A stretch of DNA of 64,000 bases from Chryseobacterium gleum (lineage in GTDB: Bacteria > Bacteroidota > Bacteroidia > Flavobacteriales_D > Crocinitomicaceae): assembly GCA_945888625.1 (NCBI GenBank), contig CAMDAH010000005.1, positions 78,026-142,025 of the forward strand, written 5' to 3'. Of this stretch, positions 1 to 8,713 are shown in pieces. Position 1 is the stretch's first letter. Every line of letters begins with the position of its first letter. A model generated the notes under the pieces. The model saw nothing but the letters and a program-made list of their open reading frames with translations. It was not told the origin of the DNA and ran no database searches. Made by a program: the position numbers and the translations under genes.

Positions 1-1
1 A

Positions 2-1141
2 CAAGCCGTTGCTAATGGAATTTTACCTAAGGCGGAGTTTGGAATCAATCCAGGGTCAGAACAAGTTCGCTTTACCGCAGAACGCGATGGAATATTAGCA
101 GATTTTGAAAAAATGGGGACCAAGATATTTACCAATGCATGTGGTCCATGTATCGGCCAATGGGCAAGAGAAGGCGCAGAAAAACAAGAAAAAAACACCA
201 TTATCCATTCGTTCAACCGTAATTTTTCGAAACGCGCTGATGGAAACCCAAATACGCATGCTTTCGTGGCCTCTCCAGAAATAGTAGCTGCAATTGCAAT
301 CTCCGGAAATCTTGGATTTAATCCTTTGACGGATAGCTTACTTAACGACAATGGCGAGCCTTTTAAGTTTGCTGCTCCTTATGGGGACGAATTACCTGCA
401 GCAGGATTTTCTGTTGAAGATAACGGTTATCAAGCACCCGCCGAGGACGGTGAACAGGTACAAGTAGTTGTTGCGGAAAACTCATCTCGTCTGCAACTTT
501 TAGCAAATTTCCCTACTTGGGATGGTAAAAACATCACTGGAGCGAAGCTGCTTATCAAAGTAAAAGGGAAATGTACAACCGACCATATTTCCATGGCTGG
601 GCCTTGGCTTAAATACCGTGGACATTTGGATAACATCTCCAATAATTTATTGATTGGCGCTGAAAACGCCTTTAATGGCAAAGCAAATTGTGTGAAAAAT
701 TCACTTACTTTAACTTACGGAGAAGTCCCTGCGGTGCAACGAGCCTATAAAGCGGCTGGTATTCCAACAATTGTTGTGGGAGACCATAACTACGGAGAGG
801 GTTCCTCCCGTGAGCATGCGGCCATGGAGCCAAGACATCTAGGTGTAACTGCAGTAATCGTGAAATCATTCGCACGTATCCATGAAACTAATCTCAAAAA
901 ACAAGGAATGTTAGGCCTTACTTTTCAAAATGAAGCAGATTATGATAAAATACAAGAAGATGACACTTTCAACTTTATTGATTTAACATCATTCCATCCT
1001 GGCAAAGCATTGGCCTTAGAAATAGTGCATTCAAATGGTAAAACGGATACTATTTTATTGAATCACACCTACAATAGCTCTCAAATTGATTGGTTTAAGG
1101 CAGGTTCGGCCTTGAATTTGATTAAGTTGATGGAGAACTAA
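2..1141 (+). CDS. acn: Aconitate hydratase, C-terminal half (5' end outside window)
   Basis: Aconitase isomerises citrate and isocitrate in the cytoplasmic TCA cycle. The reading frame is open from base 2, so about 379 residues of a protein usually near 750 are present. The visible part starts inside the catalytic core. The motif [10 protein letters not shown] near residues 45-54 supplies two of the three cysteines that bind the 4Fe-4S cluster, and [13 protein letters not shown] follows. The swivel domain is complete, with [14 protein letters not shown] and the substrate-binding [19 protein letters not shown]. The ATG at 113 is internal and is not the start. A strong hairpin terminator follows 16 bases after the stop. 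The architecture fits the mitochondrial-type aconitase common in Bacteroidota. The family call is secure; the 5' end cannot be judged. Confidence 0.95.
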   Translation, partial: QAVANGILPKAEFGINPGSEQVRFTAERDGILADFEKMGTKIFTNACGPCIGQWAREGAEKQEKNTIIHSFNRNFSKRADGNPNTHAFVASPEIVAAIAISGNLGFNPLTDSLLNDNGEPFKFAAPYGDELPAAGFSVEDNGYQAPAEDGEQVQVVVAENSSRLQLLANFPTWDGKNITGAKLLIKVKGKCTTDHISMAGPWLKYRGHLDNISNNLLIGAENAFNGKANCVKNSLTLTYGEVPAVQRAYKAAGIPTIVVGDHNYGEGSSREHAAMEPRHLGVTAVIVKSFARIHETNLKKQGMLGLTFQNEADYDKIQEDDTFNFIDLTSFHPGKALALEIVHSNGKTDTILLNHTYNSSQIDWFKAGSALNLIKLMEN

Positions 1142-1156
1142 GACCCTGAACTTTTT

Positions 1157-1200
1157 TCGCATAAAAAAAGCCATCCGTTAATTGACGGATGGCTTTTTCA
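1157..1200. terminator. Rho-independent terminator, likely bidirectional; copy 1 of a duplicated element
   Basis: A 10-bp perfect stem (1169-1178 AGCCATCCGT with 1185-1194 ACGGATGGCT) and a 6-base loop are flanked by an A tract on the left and a T tract on the right, so it can act on both strands. It ends the aconitase gene on the plus strand. A near-identical copy with the same flanking bases lies at 6520-6563, where it separates two convergent genes. Confidence 0.9.
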
Positions 1201-1280
1201 TTAAATAATCTATTTGGAATTTAGCTTAAACACCGAATGCTTATCGGGTTCCAACATTCTGAGTAAAATATATTTTCAAA
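1200..1280 (-). pseudogene. Eroded 3'-end relic of an outer-membrane barrel gene
   Basis: Read on the minus strand, 1251-1276 encodes KIYFTQNVG, matching KIYFTQNIG near the C-terminus of the barrel protein encoded at 6578-7237. Bases 1214-1239 match the last codons of that gene (QFGLSAKF then stop) but contain an in-frame stop and a changed terminal codon. About 30 bases between these two blocks are missing compared with the intact copy. The adjoining terminator is also shared, in the same order and spacing. This looks like the remains of a third tandem paralogue, or a duplicated terminator end, that has decayed. The rest of the gene body is gone. The match is by eye over roughly 70 aligned bases. 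Confidence 0.7.
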
Positions 1281-1341
1281 GTTTGCCGCTATTCAAAAAT
1301 CATTTTTCAAACTTCGAACCATATCATTTTTACAATGCCGT

Positions 1342-2829
1342 TTAGTATCGCAGCCATTTCAACGTTTCAACAAATCCTACCTCGTTGGTGAAATTGATAA
1401 AATAAATACCGCTAGGAGCAGCAATACTGATCTCTACTTGTTTTGATGCATTGACATAAACTGATTCGACAAAAACTTCTGTACCTGAAACGTCAACAAT
1501 ACGGATGGTAAGTGGTTGCTGAATCGCGCTTTTAATCGTCAAAATCGTACTTTCTATTGAAGGATTTGGTGCGATCGTGCTGTTCGAAAATGGCAAGTCG
1601 ATATCTCCGACATTTGCCAAACTGATCACCTCTTCGCAAAATTCTTCCACACAACCATTGGCGTCAGTTACCTCTACGCAATATTCACCTTCACACACAT
1701 CTATCATATTGGGGGAAACACCAGGTAAACTATCCCAGCTATACGCGTAGGGTGCTGTACCTCCCTGTGCAACGATAGAAATAGTTCCTTCACAATTGCC
1801 TAAATCTGGTGTGCTTGTAATATCTCCTGAAAGTTCAGTGGGTTCTGAAACGGCAAAATTGTAGTTGAACACACAGTTGTTGGCATCCTGAACACTTATA
1901 GCATATTGTCCTGCTGGAACCTGCGCTGGATTTAATCCATTCCAATTCACCGTGTAAGGTGAAACACCTCCCGAAGTAGTTAACTGGATACTACCAAATT
2001 CATCAAAACAAGGCGAATTTAATACTGTTCCCACTACGGCCATTGCAGGAGGCGACGATATTGTTACCGAATTGGAGGTTTGTGCGCCCGTTGCATCTGT
2101 TACTACTACCGTATAAGAACCCGATGGAAGATTCGTTAAGTCTTGCGTTACTGCATTATTACTCCAAGCATAGGTGTAGGGTGGCGTACCACCCACTACC
2201 GTTAAATTTATACTGCCTGTTGAACTACCGTTACACAAGACATTCACCTGAGTCGATGTCGCTGTTAAAGGCGCCGGAGGCGGTGGAGCCGGGCAACAAT
2301 TTCCTCCAGTGCTGATGTTTTGAACTCCCGTCCAGCAACCGTATTGAATTCTGTGTGAATATACGGCGTTCACATTAAAAACCTGGTAAAAATAAGCCAC
2401 AACTTGATTTACAGTGTTGCATCCGCCTTGATTGGAACCGGAGCTGCATGAGTAAGCACAGATAATTGAATTGTTTCCGTTCGGATCGTTTACTGTAGCT
2501 GGAGGGGCAAAAGTAATTGAAGTAGCAGCACCAACTGGAAGTCCAGAAAAAGAAGTGGCAATAACCGATAGATTACAATTATCATTGTTGCTGTTGTATC
2601 CTGCATAACGCACCTCAGTAATGTTGTTAACGAAAGGACCGCTAAAGTTTACCTGAACAGCTTCATAACTTACAATGCCGATTTTTAAATTGGGAATATT
2701 CACATCTACATTGATGTTCAGAATTCCACCATCATAATTTGTAAAAAGAACCACATTGGAACTTGGTGTGCACACCTGAGCAGACAAGAAATACGGTAAC
2801 AAGGTAAGTAAGAGAAGTGTTTTTTTCAT
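1342..2829 (-). CDS. Secreted SprB-repeat protein with T9SS type A sorting domain
   Basis: The 495-residue product begins with a lysine-containing signal peptide ending near residue 17 (LLPYFLSAQ). A cysteine-rich N-terminal domain of no recognised family covers about residues 20-178. A proline hinge (PAPPPPAP) leads into about three SprB-type repeats at roughly 190-400, with the recurring pattern GGTPPYTYAWSN...LPSGSYTVVVTDA. The last 75 residues (APNPSIESTILTIK ... GIYFINFTNE) have the form of the Por/T9SS type A sorting domain, so export by T9SS and attachment to or release from the cell surface is expected. SprB repeats occur in gliding adhesins, but at this size an adhesin role is only inferred. 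It has its own unit between the relic and another minus-strand gene. Confidence 0.85.
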   Translation of the reverse strand: MKKTLLLLTLLPYFLSAQVCTPSSNVVLFTNYDGGILNINVDVNIPNLKIGIVSYEAVQVNFSGPFVNNITEVRYAGYNSNNDNCNLSVIATSFSGLPVGAATSITFAPPATVNDPNGNNSIICAYSCSSGSNQGGCNTVNQVVAYFYQVFNVNAVYSHRIQYGCWTGVQNISTGGNCCPAPPPPAPLTATSTQVNVLCNGSSTGSINLTVVGGTPPYTYAWSNNAVTQDLTNLPSGSYTVVVTDATGAQTSNSVTISSPPAMAVVGTVLNSPCFDEFGSIQLTTSGGVSPYTVNWNGLNPAQVPAGQYAISVQDANNCVFNYNFAVSEPTELSGDITSTPDLGNCEGTISIVAQGGTAPYAYSWDSLPGVSPNMIDVCEGEYCVEVTDANGCVEEFCEEVISLANVGDIDLPFSNSTIAPNPSIESTILTIKSAIQQPLTIRIVDVSGTEVFVESVYVNASKQVEISIAAPSGIYFINFTNEVGFVETLKWLRY

Positions 2830-3017
2830 AATAATTGGATTTTTAGAATTCTAATTTACAATAAAAATGTTATAAAATTAATAGTATCTTAAATAAATTG
2901 TGTAAGATTCTAAATAACCAAGCTAATTGATTTCGAAGCATTTAATCCATTATGAAGAATAACACTATCATTGGGTGCTAAAAATAATATCTAGTCACTT
3001 TCTACGAGTTTTTTCTT

Positions 3018-3686
3018 TTAAATCTTCACCGATAAACCAAATTGAATGGTACCTCCGCCAAAACTTCCTAGTTCAACGTGTCCTCCAAAATTACGGGTAA
3101 AGTAAAATTTAGCGCCTATTGCCAAACGAAAACTGATAGGGAAGAAAACCTCATCAACGGAACTCAAAAAATTTGAACTTGAGGGGTCGTATGGTGTGGA
3201 AGTGAAGGTTCGATTAATGCCATAATAACCAACTCCCAAACCTCCATAAAAATTTACTTTCTCATTACTTGAGAAATAATAATTTAACCTGCCCATTGCA
3301 CGGTATCTTTCGGCCGTATACTTCTCACTATAAGGCATTAGCAGCGCCATACCATTGGTGTCAAATAATTGATTATTAAATTCATCGTATTGATAACCGA
3401 TATAATCCGAAGTATAACCCGACTTTACATAATTAATGTCTGTACCCAAGCCTAATTTGTCAGTAAGCATGTACTCTAAACGAAAACCATACGAAAAAAA
3501 CCCACCAACAAGTTTATAGCTATCAGATCCCTGGGTATTAATTGAAAAGAGTTGAGATACTCCCAAGTTTGGATAATTTGGTATACCAACGTAAGGATCA
3601 ACTAGTATATCTCCTCTAAGCAATTGTGAATTAAAACTAAGGGAGTTCACAAGAAAACAAATGAATATTATTTTTTTTAGATACAT
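3018..3686 (-). CDS. Outer-membrane beta-barrel protein, paralogue of the product at 6578-7237
   Basis: The 222-residue product has a signal peptide (MYLKKIIFICFLVNSLSFNSQ). Alternating hydrophobic and polar strands end in an aromatic or hydrophobic residue typical of small 8-stranded barrels. It shares line-by-line similarity with the 6578-7237 product: YGFRLEYMLTDKLGLGTDINY aligns with that protein's YGGRLEYMIADKVGIGADVNY, and LAIGAKFYFTRN with LAIGTKIYFTQN. The two genes flank a plus-strand pair and lie in the same orientation, so tandem duplication followed by insertion or inversion of the intervening genes is plausible. No enzyme motif is visible. A structural or porin-like envelope role is inferred from family form only. 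Confidence 0.8.
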   Translation of the reverse strand: MYLKKIIFICFLVNSLSFNSQLLRGDILVDPYVGIPNYPNLGVSQLFSINTQGSDSYKLVGGFFSYGFRLEYMLTDKLGLGTDINYVKSGYTSDYIGYQYDEFNNQLFDTNGMALLMPYSEKYTAERYRAMGRLNYYFSSNEKVNFYGGLGVGYYGINRTFTSTPYDPSSSNFLSSVDEVFFPISFRLAIGAKFYFTRNFGGHVELGSFGGGTIQFGLSVKI

Positions 3687-3739
3687 GATCTTAAATTGTA
3701 GGATTAATAGTTAATTTGGTATAAATCTAAGTCTTTTTT

Positions 3740-5038
3740 ATGACCAATTTGAGTAAATATTATTCTACCCTCTTTCTGTTCTTATCAATTTTTCTTTTTG
3801 GCTGTAAAAAAACCGATTCGAGTAACATTAAAGTACACATAGAAAGTATTCCTGGGAGTAAGTACCACGAACAAAATGGGACATGGTGGGGATACAACCA
3901 GCAGAAAATTGTTCGATTTGAGAACAAAGTCTTCATGACGGTTGTCGATAATGATAATTTAACGAACGGCTATCCCAACGCAAGCAATCCCTCTACCGTT
4001 TACCTCTATTGTAAAACTGGAAATGGACCTTGGGTGAAAGGTGCCGGAATTCCTACTTCACGACCTGCAAATATCTTGGTCGATTCTAAAGGCGGTATTC
4101 ACTTAATCGTTTTTGAACCCACAGATACTGATCCATCAGAAAATGGGTCGCTTGGAAAACTGAAACACTACACTTTTCCAAATGCTAAAAGTGGTGATAT
4201 ATTTAATCACACAATAGAATTAATCGTTGATCATACGCCTGGAACCTCAGAAACGGTCAACATACGCATTGGAGCATCTATCGGCGCTGACGATATACTG
4301 TACGTTTCATTTGGATTGTACCAAGACCTTAAACTCTATTACAAGCAGGTCGATGCACCCAATTGGACCGAAGAAATGGCTGGCCAAAATTTGGGTAATT
4401 CCTACTACTACCCTTTCGTATTAGGAACGCCTAATGGACCTTGCGTTTTGGCTGTACAAGACGATTATGTTGGTCCCGGATTACCCGCTATTTATTATAA
4501 AAATAAATTCTTCCACCGTTTTAGTGGCACATGGAACAACCAAACTATTTGTGATTTAAGCACCCATCCCTTGGCAGCGACTCGGAGCAAATTAGTAGAC
4601 AATTGCGAATTATTTCTGAGTTCCTCTAACAAGGTGATTGGTATTTATCAAAAACTCCTCGATCCCTCGGAGGAATGGAAATCGAGCTACTTCCAACTAG
4701 AAGTTGATGCTAGCGGGCAAACGACCGAAACTCCAATTCCATTAGATATGGATGATATCAATCGGATTCGACTGATTGAACACCAAGGAACATTATATTA
4801 CCTGTGTATCAAGTACAATGGTTTATATATAAAGAAAGGAATCGATGGAAGTCTAAAAGAAATCAATTTACCCTCTTTTGTTTCAGGAAACTATATGTAC
4901 TTGAGTAATGTGTCCAATGGCAGTTCCATAAATTCAAACTACATTGACATTCTTTTACTTAATGGGAATGCACAAGATTATCCCAATGGGGCCAACCATT
5001 ATGTCCGCATAAATAAATGTGAGTTAGAAAAGCTATGA
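3740..5038 (+). CDS. Lipoprotein with a probable BNR/sialidase-like beta-propeller fold
   Basis: The 432-residue product has a lipoprotein signal (FLFLSIFLFGCKK) with the lipidated cysteine near residue 22 and basic residues straight after it. The mature part opens with TWWGYNQQKIVRFENKVFM and then repeats short blade-like units such as VYLYCKTGNGPWVKG, LKHYTFPN and LYYKQVDAPNWTEEM. This resembles BNR-4 repeat beta-propellers. No sialidase Arg triad or Asp-box set could be confirmed, so catalytic activity should not be assumed. The next gene, 95 bases on, encodes a secreted protein with carbohydrate-binding-like folds, which suggests a surface glycan-related pair. This functional link is weak inference. 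Confidence 0.6.
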   Translation: MTNLSKYYSTLFLFLSIFLFGCKKTDSSNIKVHIESIPGSKYHEQNGTWWGYNQQKIVRFENKVFMTVVDNDNLTNGYPNASNPSTVYLYCKTGNGPWVKGAGIPTSRPANILVDSKGGIHLIVFEPTDTDPSENGSLGKLKHYTFPNAKSGDIFNHTIELIVDHTPGTSETVNIRIGASIGADDILYVSFGLYQDLKLYYKQVDAPNWTEEMAGQNLGNSYYYPFVLGTPNGPCVLAVQDDYVGPGLPAIYYKNKFFHRFSGTWNNQTICDLSTHPLAATRSKLVDNCELFLSSSNKVIGIYQKLLDPSEEWKSSYFQLEVDASGQTTETPIPLDMDDINRIRLIEHQGTLYYLCIKYNGLYIKKGIDGSLKEINLPSFVSGNYMYLSNVSNGSSINSNYIDILLLNGNAQDYPNGANHYVRINKCELEKL

Positions 5039-5133
5039 TGAAGTAACGTTAATTGACTTCGGTCAAAAAAACAATATAAAACAAGTATTCACAAAACAAT
5101 ATTGTACTTTTAACAAAAAGAAAACAATCTACC

Positions 5134-6453
5134 ATGAAAAAAACGCTACTCTTATTTATCATCATCGCTGCGAACACTTGTTTGGCGCAGAATGGCCCTA
5201 TATCATTTGAAACCGGTGGTTACGGAACACTTTGGACCTGGACCGTATTTGAAAATGACAATCAACCACCTTTAGAAATCGTGGCCAATCCATCAGTTGC
5301 AGGAATAAATCTTTCAGCGCAGGTGGCAAAATTTACAGCTAAACAAAATGGAATGCCTTGGGCGGGCTGTGAGTCACAGCATGGTGCAGACATAGGAACT
5401 TTCACCTTAACAGCCAGTAATTGCATTGTAAAAATAATGGTCTACAAGCCTATTATTAGTCCTGTTGGGATAAAGTTTGCAACTCCTGCAGGAGCTTCTA
5501 CAGGCGAAATATTAGTCAGCAATACACTCATCAATCAGTGGGAGGAACTTACTTTTGATTTCACCGGTATCATTGGCGCACCTTCTTCTTCAGGCATTGA
5601 TCAAATAATTATTTTTCCAGATTTTCAACAACGCAACCAAGACAACATCTGCTATTTCGACAATATCAAATTTAGCAATCAGGGGCCTCCATTAGCGGAA
5701 CCGATGGTAGATGCACCAACACCAACTTACAATGCTACAAACGTTATTTCCATGTTCAGTAATCCTTACACGAACGTTTCCGTTGACACCTGGCAAGCCC
5801 CGTGGTCGCAAGGCACACTAAATAATTTACAAATTGCTGGAAACGACACTAAGAAATATACTAACTTGAATTTCGTCGGCATCGAAACATTAGGCGCTAA
5901 TATTCTAAATGTAAGCACAATGACCCACCTCAGAATAGATGCTTGGACTGCCAATATCACTAATTTAAAAATTAAACTGGTTGATTTTGGTGCCGATATG
6001 GCCTATGCAGGGGGCGATGACAGCGAACACGAATTATCCTTTGTGCCTATCCTAGAACAGTGGAATACTTACGATATTCCACTGAGTAATTTCACTTCAT
6101 TGAATAGTACCCAACACATCGCGCAGCTTATTATTTCTGCCGCTCCTGTAGCCTCTGGCGTTGTCTATATTGATAATGTATTATTCAGAAATGACAATAA
6201 TATTGGTTTGGAAGAAAATAACAAGATCGAAATGGAAGTTTTTCCCAACCCAACACGCGATGAATTGATCATTCGTCATTCAGAGCAAACCGCTCGAATT
6301 ATACTTGTGGATTGCTTTGGTCAAAACCTCATGGAGATTATCCCTGCCTCTTCAGAAACAATCATCAACCTTTCTAACTTTCCTGCAGGATGTTATTTTC
6401 TACAAAGCGAACAAGCGGACCAGAAGCTAACAAAAAGAATAGTAAAGCTGTAG
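5134..6453 (+). CDS. Secreted protein with two jelly-roll-like domains and a T9SS sorting domain
   Basis: The 439-residue product has a signal peptide (KKTLLLFIIIAANTCLAQ). Two domains of about 160 residues follow. The first, about 20-182, ends CYFDNIKFSNQ. The second, about 195-352, contains DTWQAPWSQGTLNN and LRIDAWTANITNLKIKLVDFG and ends VVYIDNVLFRN. This is the layout of the galactose-binding/CBM-like modules found attached to glycoside hydrolases, but no hydrolase domain is present. The C-terminus (MEVFPNPTRDELIIRH ... GCYFLQSEQADQKLTKRIVKL) is a clear T9SS type A sorting domain. A carbohydrate-binding surface protein is the most likely role. The gene ends at the shared bidirectional terminator. 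Confidence 0.75.
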   Translation: MKKTLLLFIIIAANTCLAQNGPISFETGGYGTLWTWTVFENDNQPPLEIVANPSVAGINLSAQVAKFTAKQNGMPWAGCESQHGADIGTFTLTASNCIVKIMVYKPIISPVGIKFATPAGASTGEILVSNTLINQWEELTFDFTGIIGAPSSSGIDQIIIFPDFQQRNQDNICYFDNIKFSNQGPPLAEPMVDAPTPTYNATNVISMFSNPYTNVSVDTWQAPWSQGTLNNLQIAGNDTKKYTNLNFVGIETLGANILNVSTMTHLRIDAWTANITNLKIKLVDFGADMAYAGGDDSEHELSFVPILEQWNTYDIPLSNFTSLNSTQHIAQLIISAAPVASGVVYIDNVLFRNDNNIGLEENNKIEMEVFPNPTRDELIIRHSEQTARIILVDCFGQNLMEIIPASSETIINLSNFPAGCYFLQSEQADQKLTKRIVKL

Positions 6454-6519
6454 TTCCTACATCAACTAAAACACTACCTTCTATTCTCAAAAGATCTTAA
6501 GAAAACAAGCTGTACTTTT

Positions 6520-6563
6520 AGCGCATAAAAAAAGCCATCCGTCGCTTGACGGATGGCTTTTTC
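6520..6563. terminator. Bidirectional rho-independent terminator, copy 2
   Basis: The stem is 6533-6542 (AGCCATCCGT) with 6549-6558 (ACGGATGGCT), flanked by A and T tracts. It lies between two convergent genes and can serve both. Stem and outer flank (ACTTTT..CGCATAAAAAAAGCC) match the copy at 1157-1200; only the loop differs. Confidence 0.9.
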
Positions 6564-6577
6564 AATTAATGAATCAT

Positions 6578-7237
6578 TTAGAATTTAGCTGAAAGTCCAA
6601 ATTGGATTAACCCTCCACCAAAAACACCTAATTCTACATGGGCACCAATATTCTGAGTGAAATATATTTTCGTCCCAATCGCTAACCTTGCCGTTACAGG
6701 AATTAATGCATTATTAGCGTCATCGTTTGTGCTTGCTGAATTGCTTGGGGTAGTAGTATAATCACGTTTAACGCTTTTATACCCCGCGCCAAAACCAGAA
6801 TAAACATCCACTTTATCGCTTTGGAAGAAATGATAATTTAGACGAAACATGGCTCGCAATTTTTTCGCTGTATATTCATCTGTGTAAGATCTATACTGTG
6901 GATCTCCATTGATATAAACAACTGCTCCAGAAGCATCGTATTGATAATCAAGATAATCAAAGGAATAGCCTGAAACTTCATAATTAACATCTGCTCCAAT
7001 ACCCACTTTATCAGCAATCATATATTCTAATCTTCCACCATAAGATAAGGCACTACCTATCGTTTTATAATTGGTAACGTCCATATTTGAACCATCATAT
7101 TGACTGTACAATAAACTATTTGCCCAATTAGGAACCCCAATGTATGGGTCAATCATAACATTACCTCTCATGATTTGAGCATTCACAGCAACTAGACCGA
7201 TTGAAAATCCAGCGATTAAAAGTAGTTTTTTCATCAT
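6578..7237 (-). CDS. Outer-membrane beta-barrel protein
   Basis: The 219-residue product has a signal peptide (MKKLLLIAGFSIGLVAVNAQ). Amphipathic strands follow, with the conserved run MRGNVMIDPYIGVPNW, then YGGRLEYMIADKVGIG, LRAMFRLNYHF, a periplasmic or surface acidic stretch (SASTNDDANNA), and a C-terminal strand ending QFGLSAKF. It is the intact paralogue of the 3018-3686 product and the probable parent of the relic at 1200-1280. Two consecutive ATG codons open the frame, and the second (7234) may be the true start. The role is unknown beyond outer-membrane location. Confidence 0.8.
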   Translation of the reverse strand: MMKKLLLIAGFSIGLVAVNAQIMRGNVMIDPYIGVPNWANSLLYSQYDGSNMDVTNYKTIGSALSYGGRLEYMIADKVGIGADVNYEVSGYSFDYLDYQYDASGAVVYINGDPQYRSYTDEYTAKKLRAMFRLNYHFFQSDKVDVYSGFGAGYKSVKRDYTTTPSNSASTNDDANNALIPVTARLAIGTKIYFTQNIGAHVELGVFGGGLIQFGLSAKF

Positions 7238-7451
7238 TTTTTTTTAGATTAAGACGATTAATAAAAATGTTAGTTCCAAACTTTTTGGTCAACATTCCTA
7301 AGTTTAGGGGCGAAATTAATAAATATTTTTAATGACAAATATTTATTTATACAAAGTTTTCTTGAAGCTTATTATAATACACTTCTGTCCTCCGCCCAGG
7401 CAGAAAAAATCGGACTTTATTTTCTTCATCCTCCCTTTGCCAATCGAGACG

Positions 7452-7468
7452 AAAAAAAAAAAAAAAAA
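7452..7468. repeat. Homopolymer A17 tract
   Basis: Seventeen consecutive A residues abut the stop codon of the minus-strand aroA. Read on the minus strand this is a T17 run just after the stop with no convincing stem before it. It may help stop transcription or be a slippage-prone tract. Confidence 0.8.
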
Positions 7469-8713
7469 CTAATCAATAAGACCTAAAGCTTCTAGGTCGT
7501 TAAAAAAGTTGGGGTATGATTTAGCCACGCACTCCACATTATCGATTGTAATTTCTGATGCAGCAATGCAAGCTGCCATTGCACCAGCCATTGACATGCG
7601 ATGATCATTATAGGTAGCGATCGTTCCGCCCTGCACTACTCCATTCCCTTCAATAATGATGCTGTCCGAAACAATTTTAAAATTCACCCCAAAAACGTTC
7701 AACATCTTGACAATACTAAGTTGACGATTTGATTCTTTATTCTCCAAACGATGAAGTCCTTTAATTTCACTCGTACCCACTGCAGCACATGCCAAAATTG
7801 CAAGAGGAGGAAATAAATCTGGGCAGTGGGTCGCATCAAAGACAAAGGGGCGTTTTTCCTTTTGCTTCACTGTAATTTCCTGTTCATGAACTTCCACTAT
7901 GGCGCCAAATACCTCTAAGACTTCCAATATACATTTGTCTGCTTGAGTAGAAACAATCGACAATCCTTTCATTGTAATTTCACCTGAAATGGCGGCACCT
8001 ACCAAATGATTTGATGCCCCGCTCCAATCGCCTTCCATATTAATTTTTTGAGCTGACATGGATTGATTGCCTTCCAAATAAAATGTTCCGTAATTATCAT
8101 GGCGAATACGTACCCCGAAATCTTTCAAGACATCGAGGGTTAAATCAATGTAAGGCTTACTGCTTAGTGCCGAAACATTAACCACACTATCAAATGGTCT
8201 TCGCGAAAGCGAAATCAATAAACCAGAAAGGAATTGAGAACTGTCAGAGGCATTCACCGACAAGGAAGTATTCGTAATTTCTCCCTCGATTACTATAGGA
8301 AGAAAATCATTATTGGATGCAACATGCAAGCCTATTGCTCGCAATTGATCTACCAGGGAAACAATCGATCGTTTCAACAAAGTACCCTCACCCTGAAGAA
8401 TCAATCGTTTGGCAAAACCTAATCCAATCGTAGACATAAAGCGAAGCAACAAGCCTGACTCGCCCACATTCAGTATCAATTCATCCAGCCTATTAGCAGA
8501 AGATGTTGGAAGAATGATTCCATTCTGAAAGGAAGCACCCAAAGCAGGCAAAAGACGAAGCGCAGAAGATACATCGTCGGAAGGATTATCAATTGAAAAA
8601 TATGTTTTTTCTTTCGCTAGGGCAGCGCAAACAATAGCCCTTTGCAGGTAACTTTTGGATGGATTTGCCACCAGACTTCCTTGAACCTTAAAAGGAAGAA
8701 TTGTTTTATTCAT
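7469..8713 (-). CDS. aroA: 3-phosphoshikimate 1-carboxyvinyltransferase (EPSP synthase)
   Basis: EPSP synthase transfers enolpyruvyl from PEP to shikimate-3-phosphate in the shikimate pathway. From the ATG at 8713 the product has 414 residues; an in-frame ATG at 8725 would add four. Substrate-binding and catalytic positions are recognisable: NPSKSYLQRA (the Lys-Ser...Arg trio), NVGESGLLLRF, SDSSQFLSGLL, CPDLFPPLA with the catalytic Asp, HRLENKESNR, YNDHRMSMAGA and AKSYPNFF. The sequence diverges from the enterobacterial form but matches the shorter Bacteroidota type. The start overlaps the upstream DAHP synthase/chorismate mutase gene by 8 bases, which points to coupled expression of two steps of one pathway. 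Confidence 0.93.
   Translation of the reverse strand: MNKTILPFKVQGSLVANPSKSYLQRAIVCAALAKEKTYFSIDNPSDDVSSALRLLPALGASFQNGIILPTSSANRLDELILNVGESGLLLRFMSTIGLGFAKRLILQGEGTLLKRSIVSLVDQLRAIGLHVASNNDFLPIVIEGEITNTSLSVNASDSSQFLSGLLISLSRRPFDSVVNVSALSSKPYIDLTLDVLKDFGVRIRHDNYGTFYLEGNQSMSAQKINMEGDWSGASNHLVGAAISGEITMKGLSIVSTQADKCILEVLEVFGAIVEVHEQEITVKQKEKRPFVFDATHCPDLFPPLAILACAAVGTSEIKGLHRLENKESNRQLSIVKMLNVFGVNFKIVSDSIIIEGNGVVQGGTIATYNDHRMSMAGAMAACIAASEITIDNVECVAKSYPNFFNDLEALGLID

Noticed and set aside
5053..5066. TTGAC-TTCG-GTCAA hairpin after the lipoprotein gene as a terminator
   Set aside because: It is followed by A residues on the plus strand, not T, and has only a 5-bp stem.
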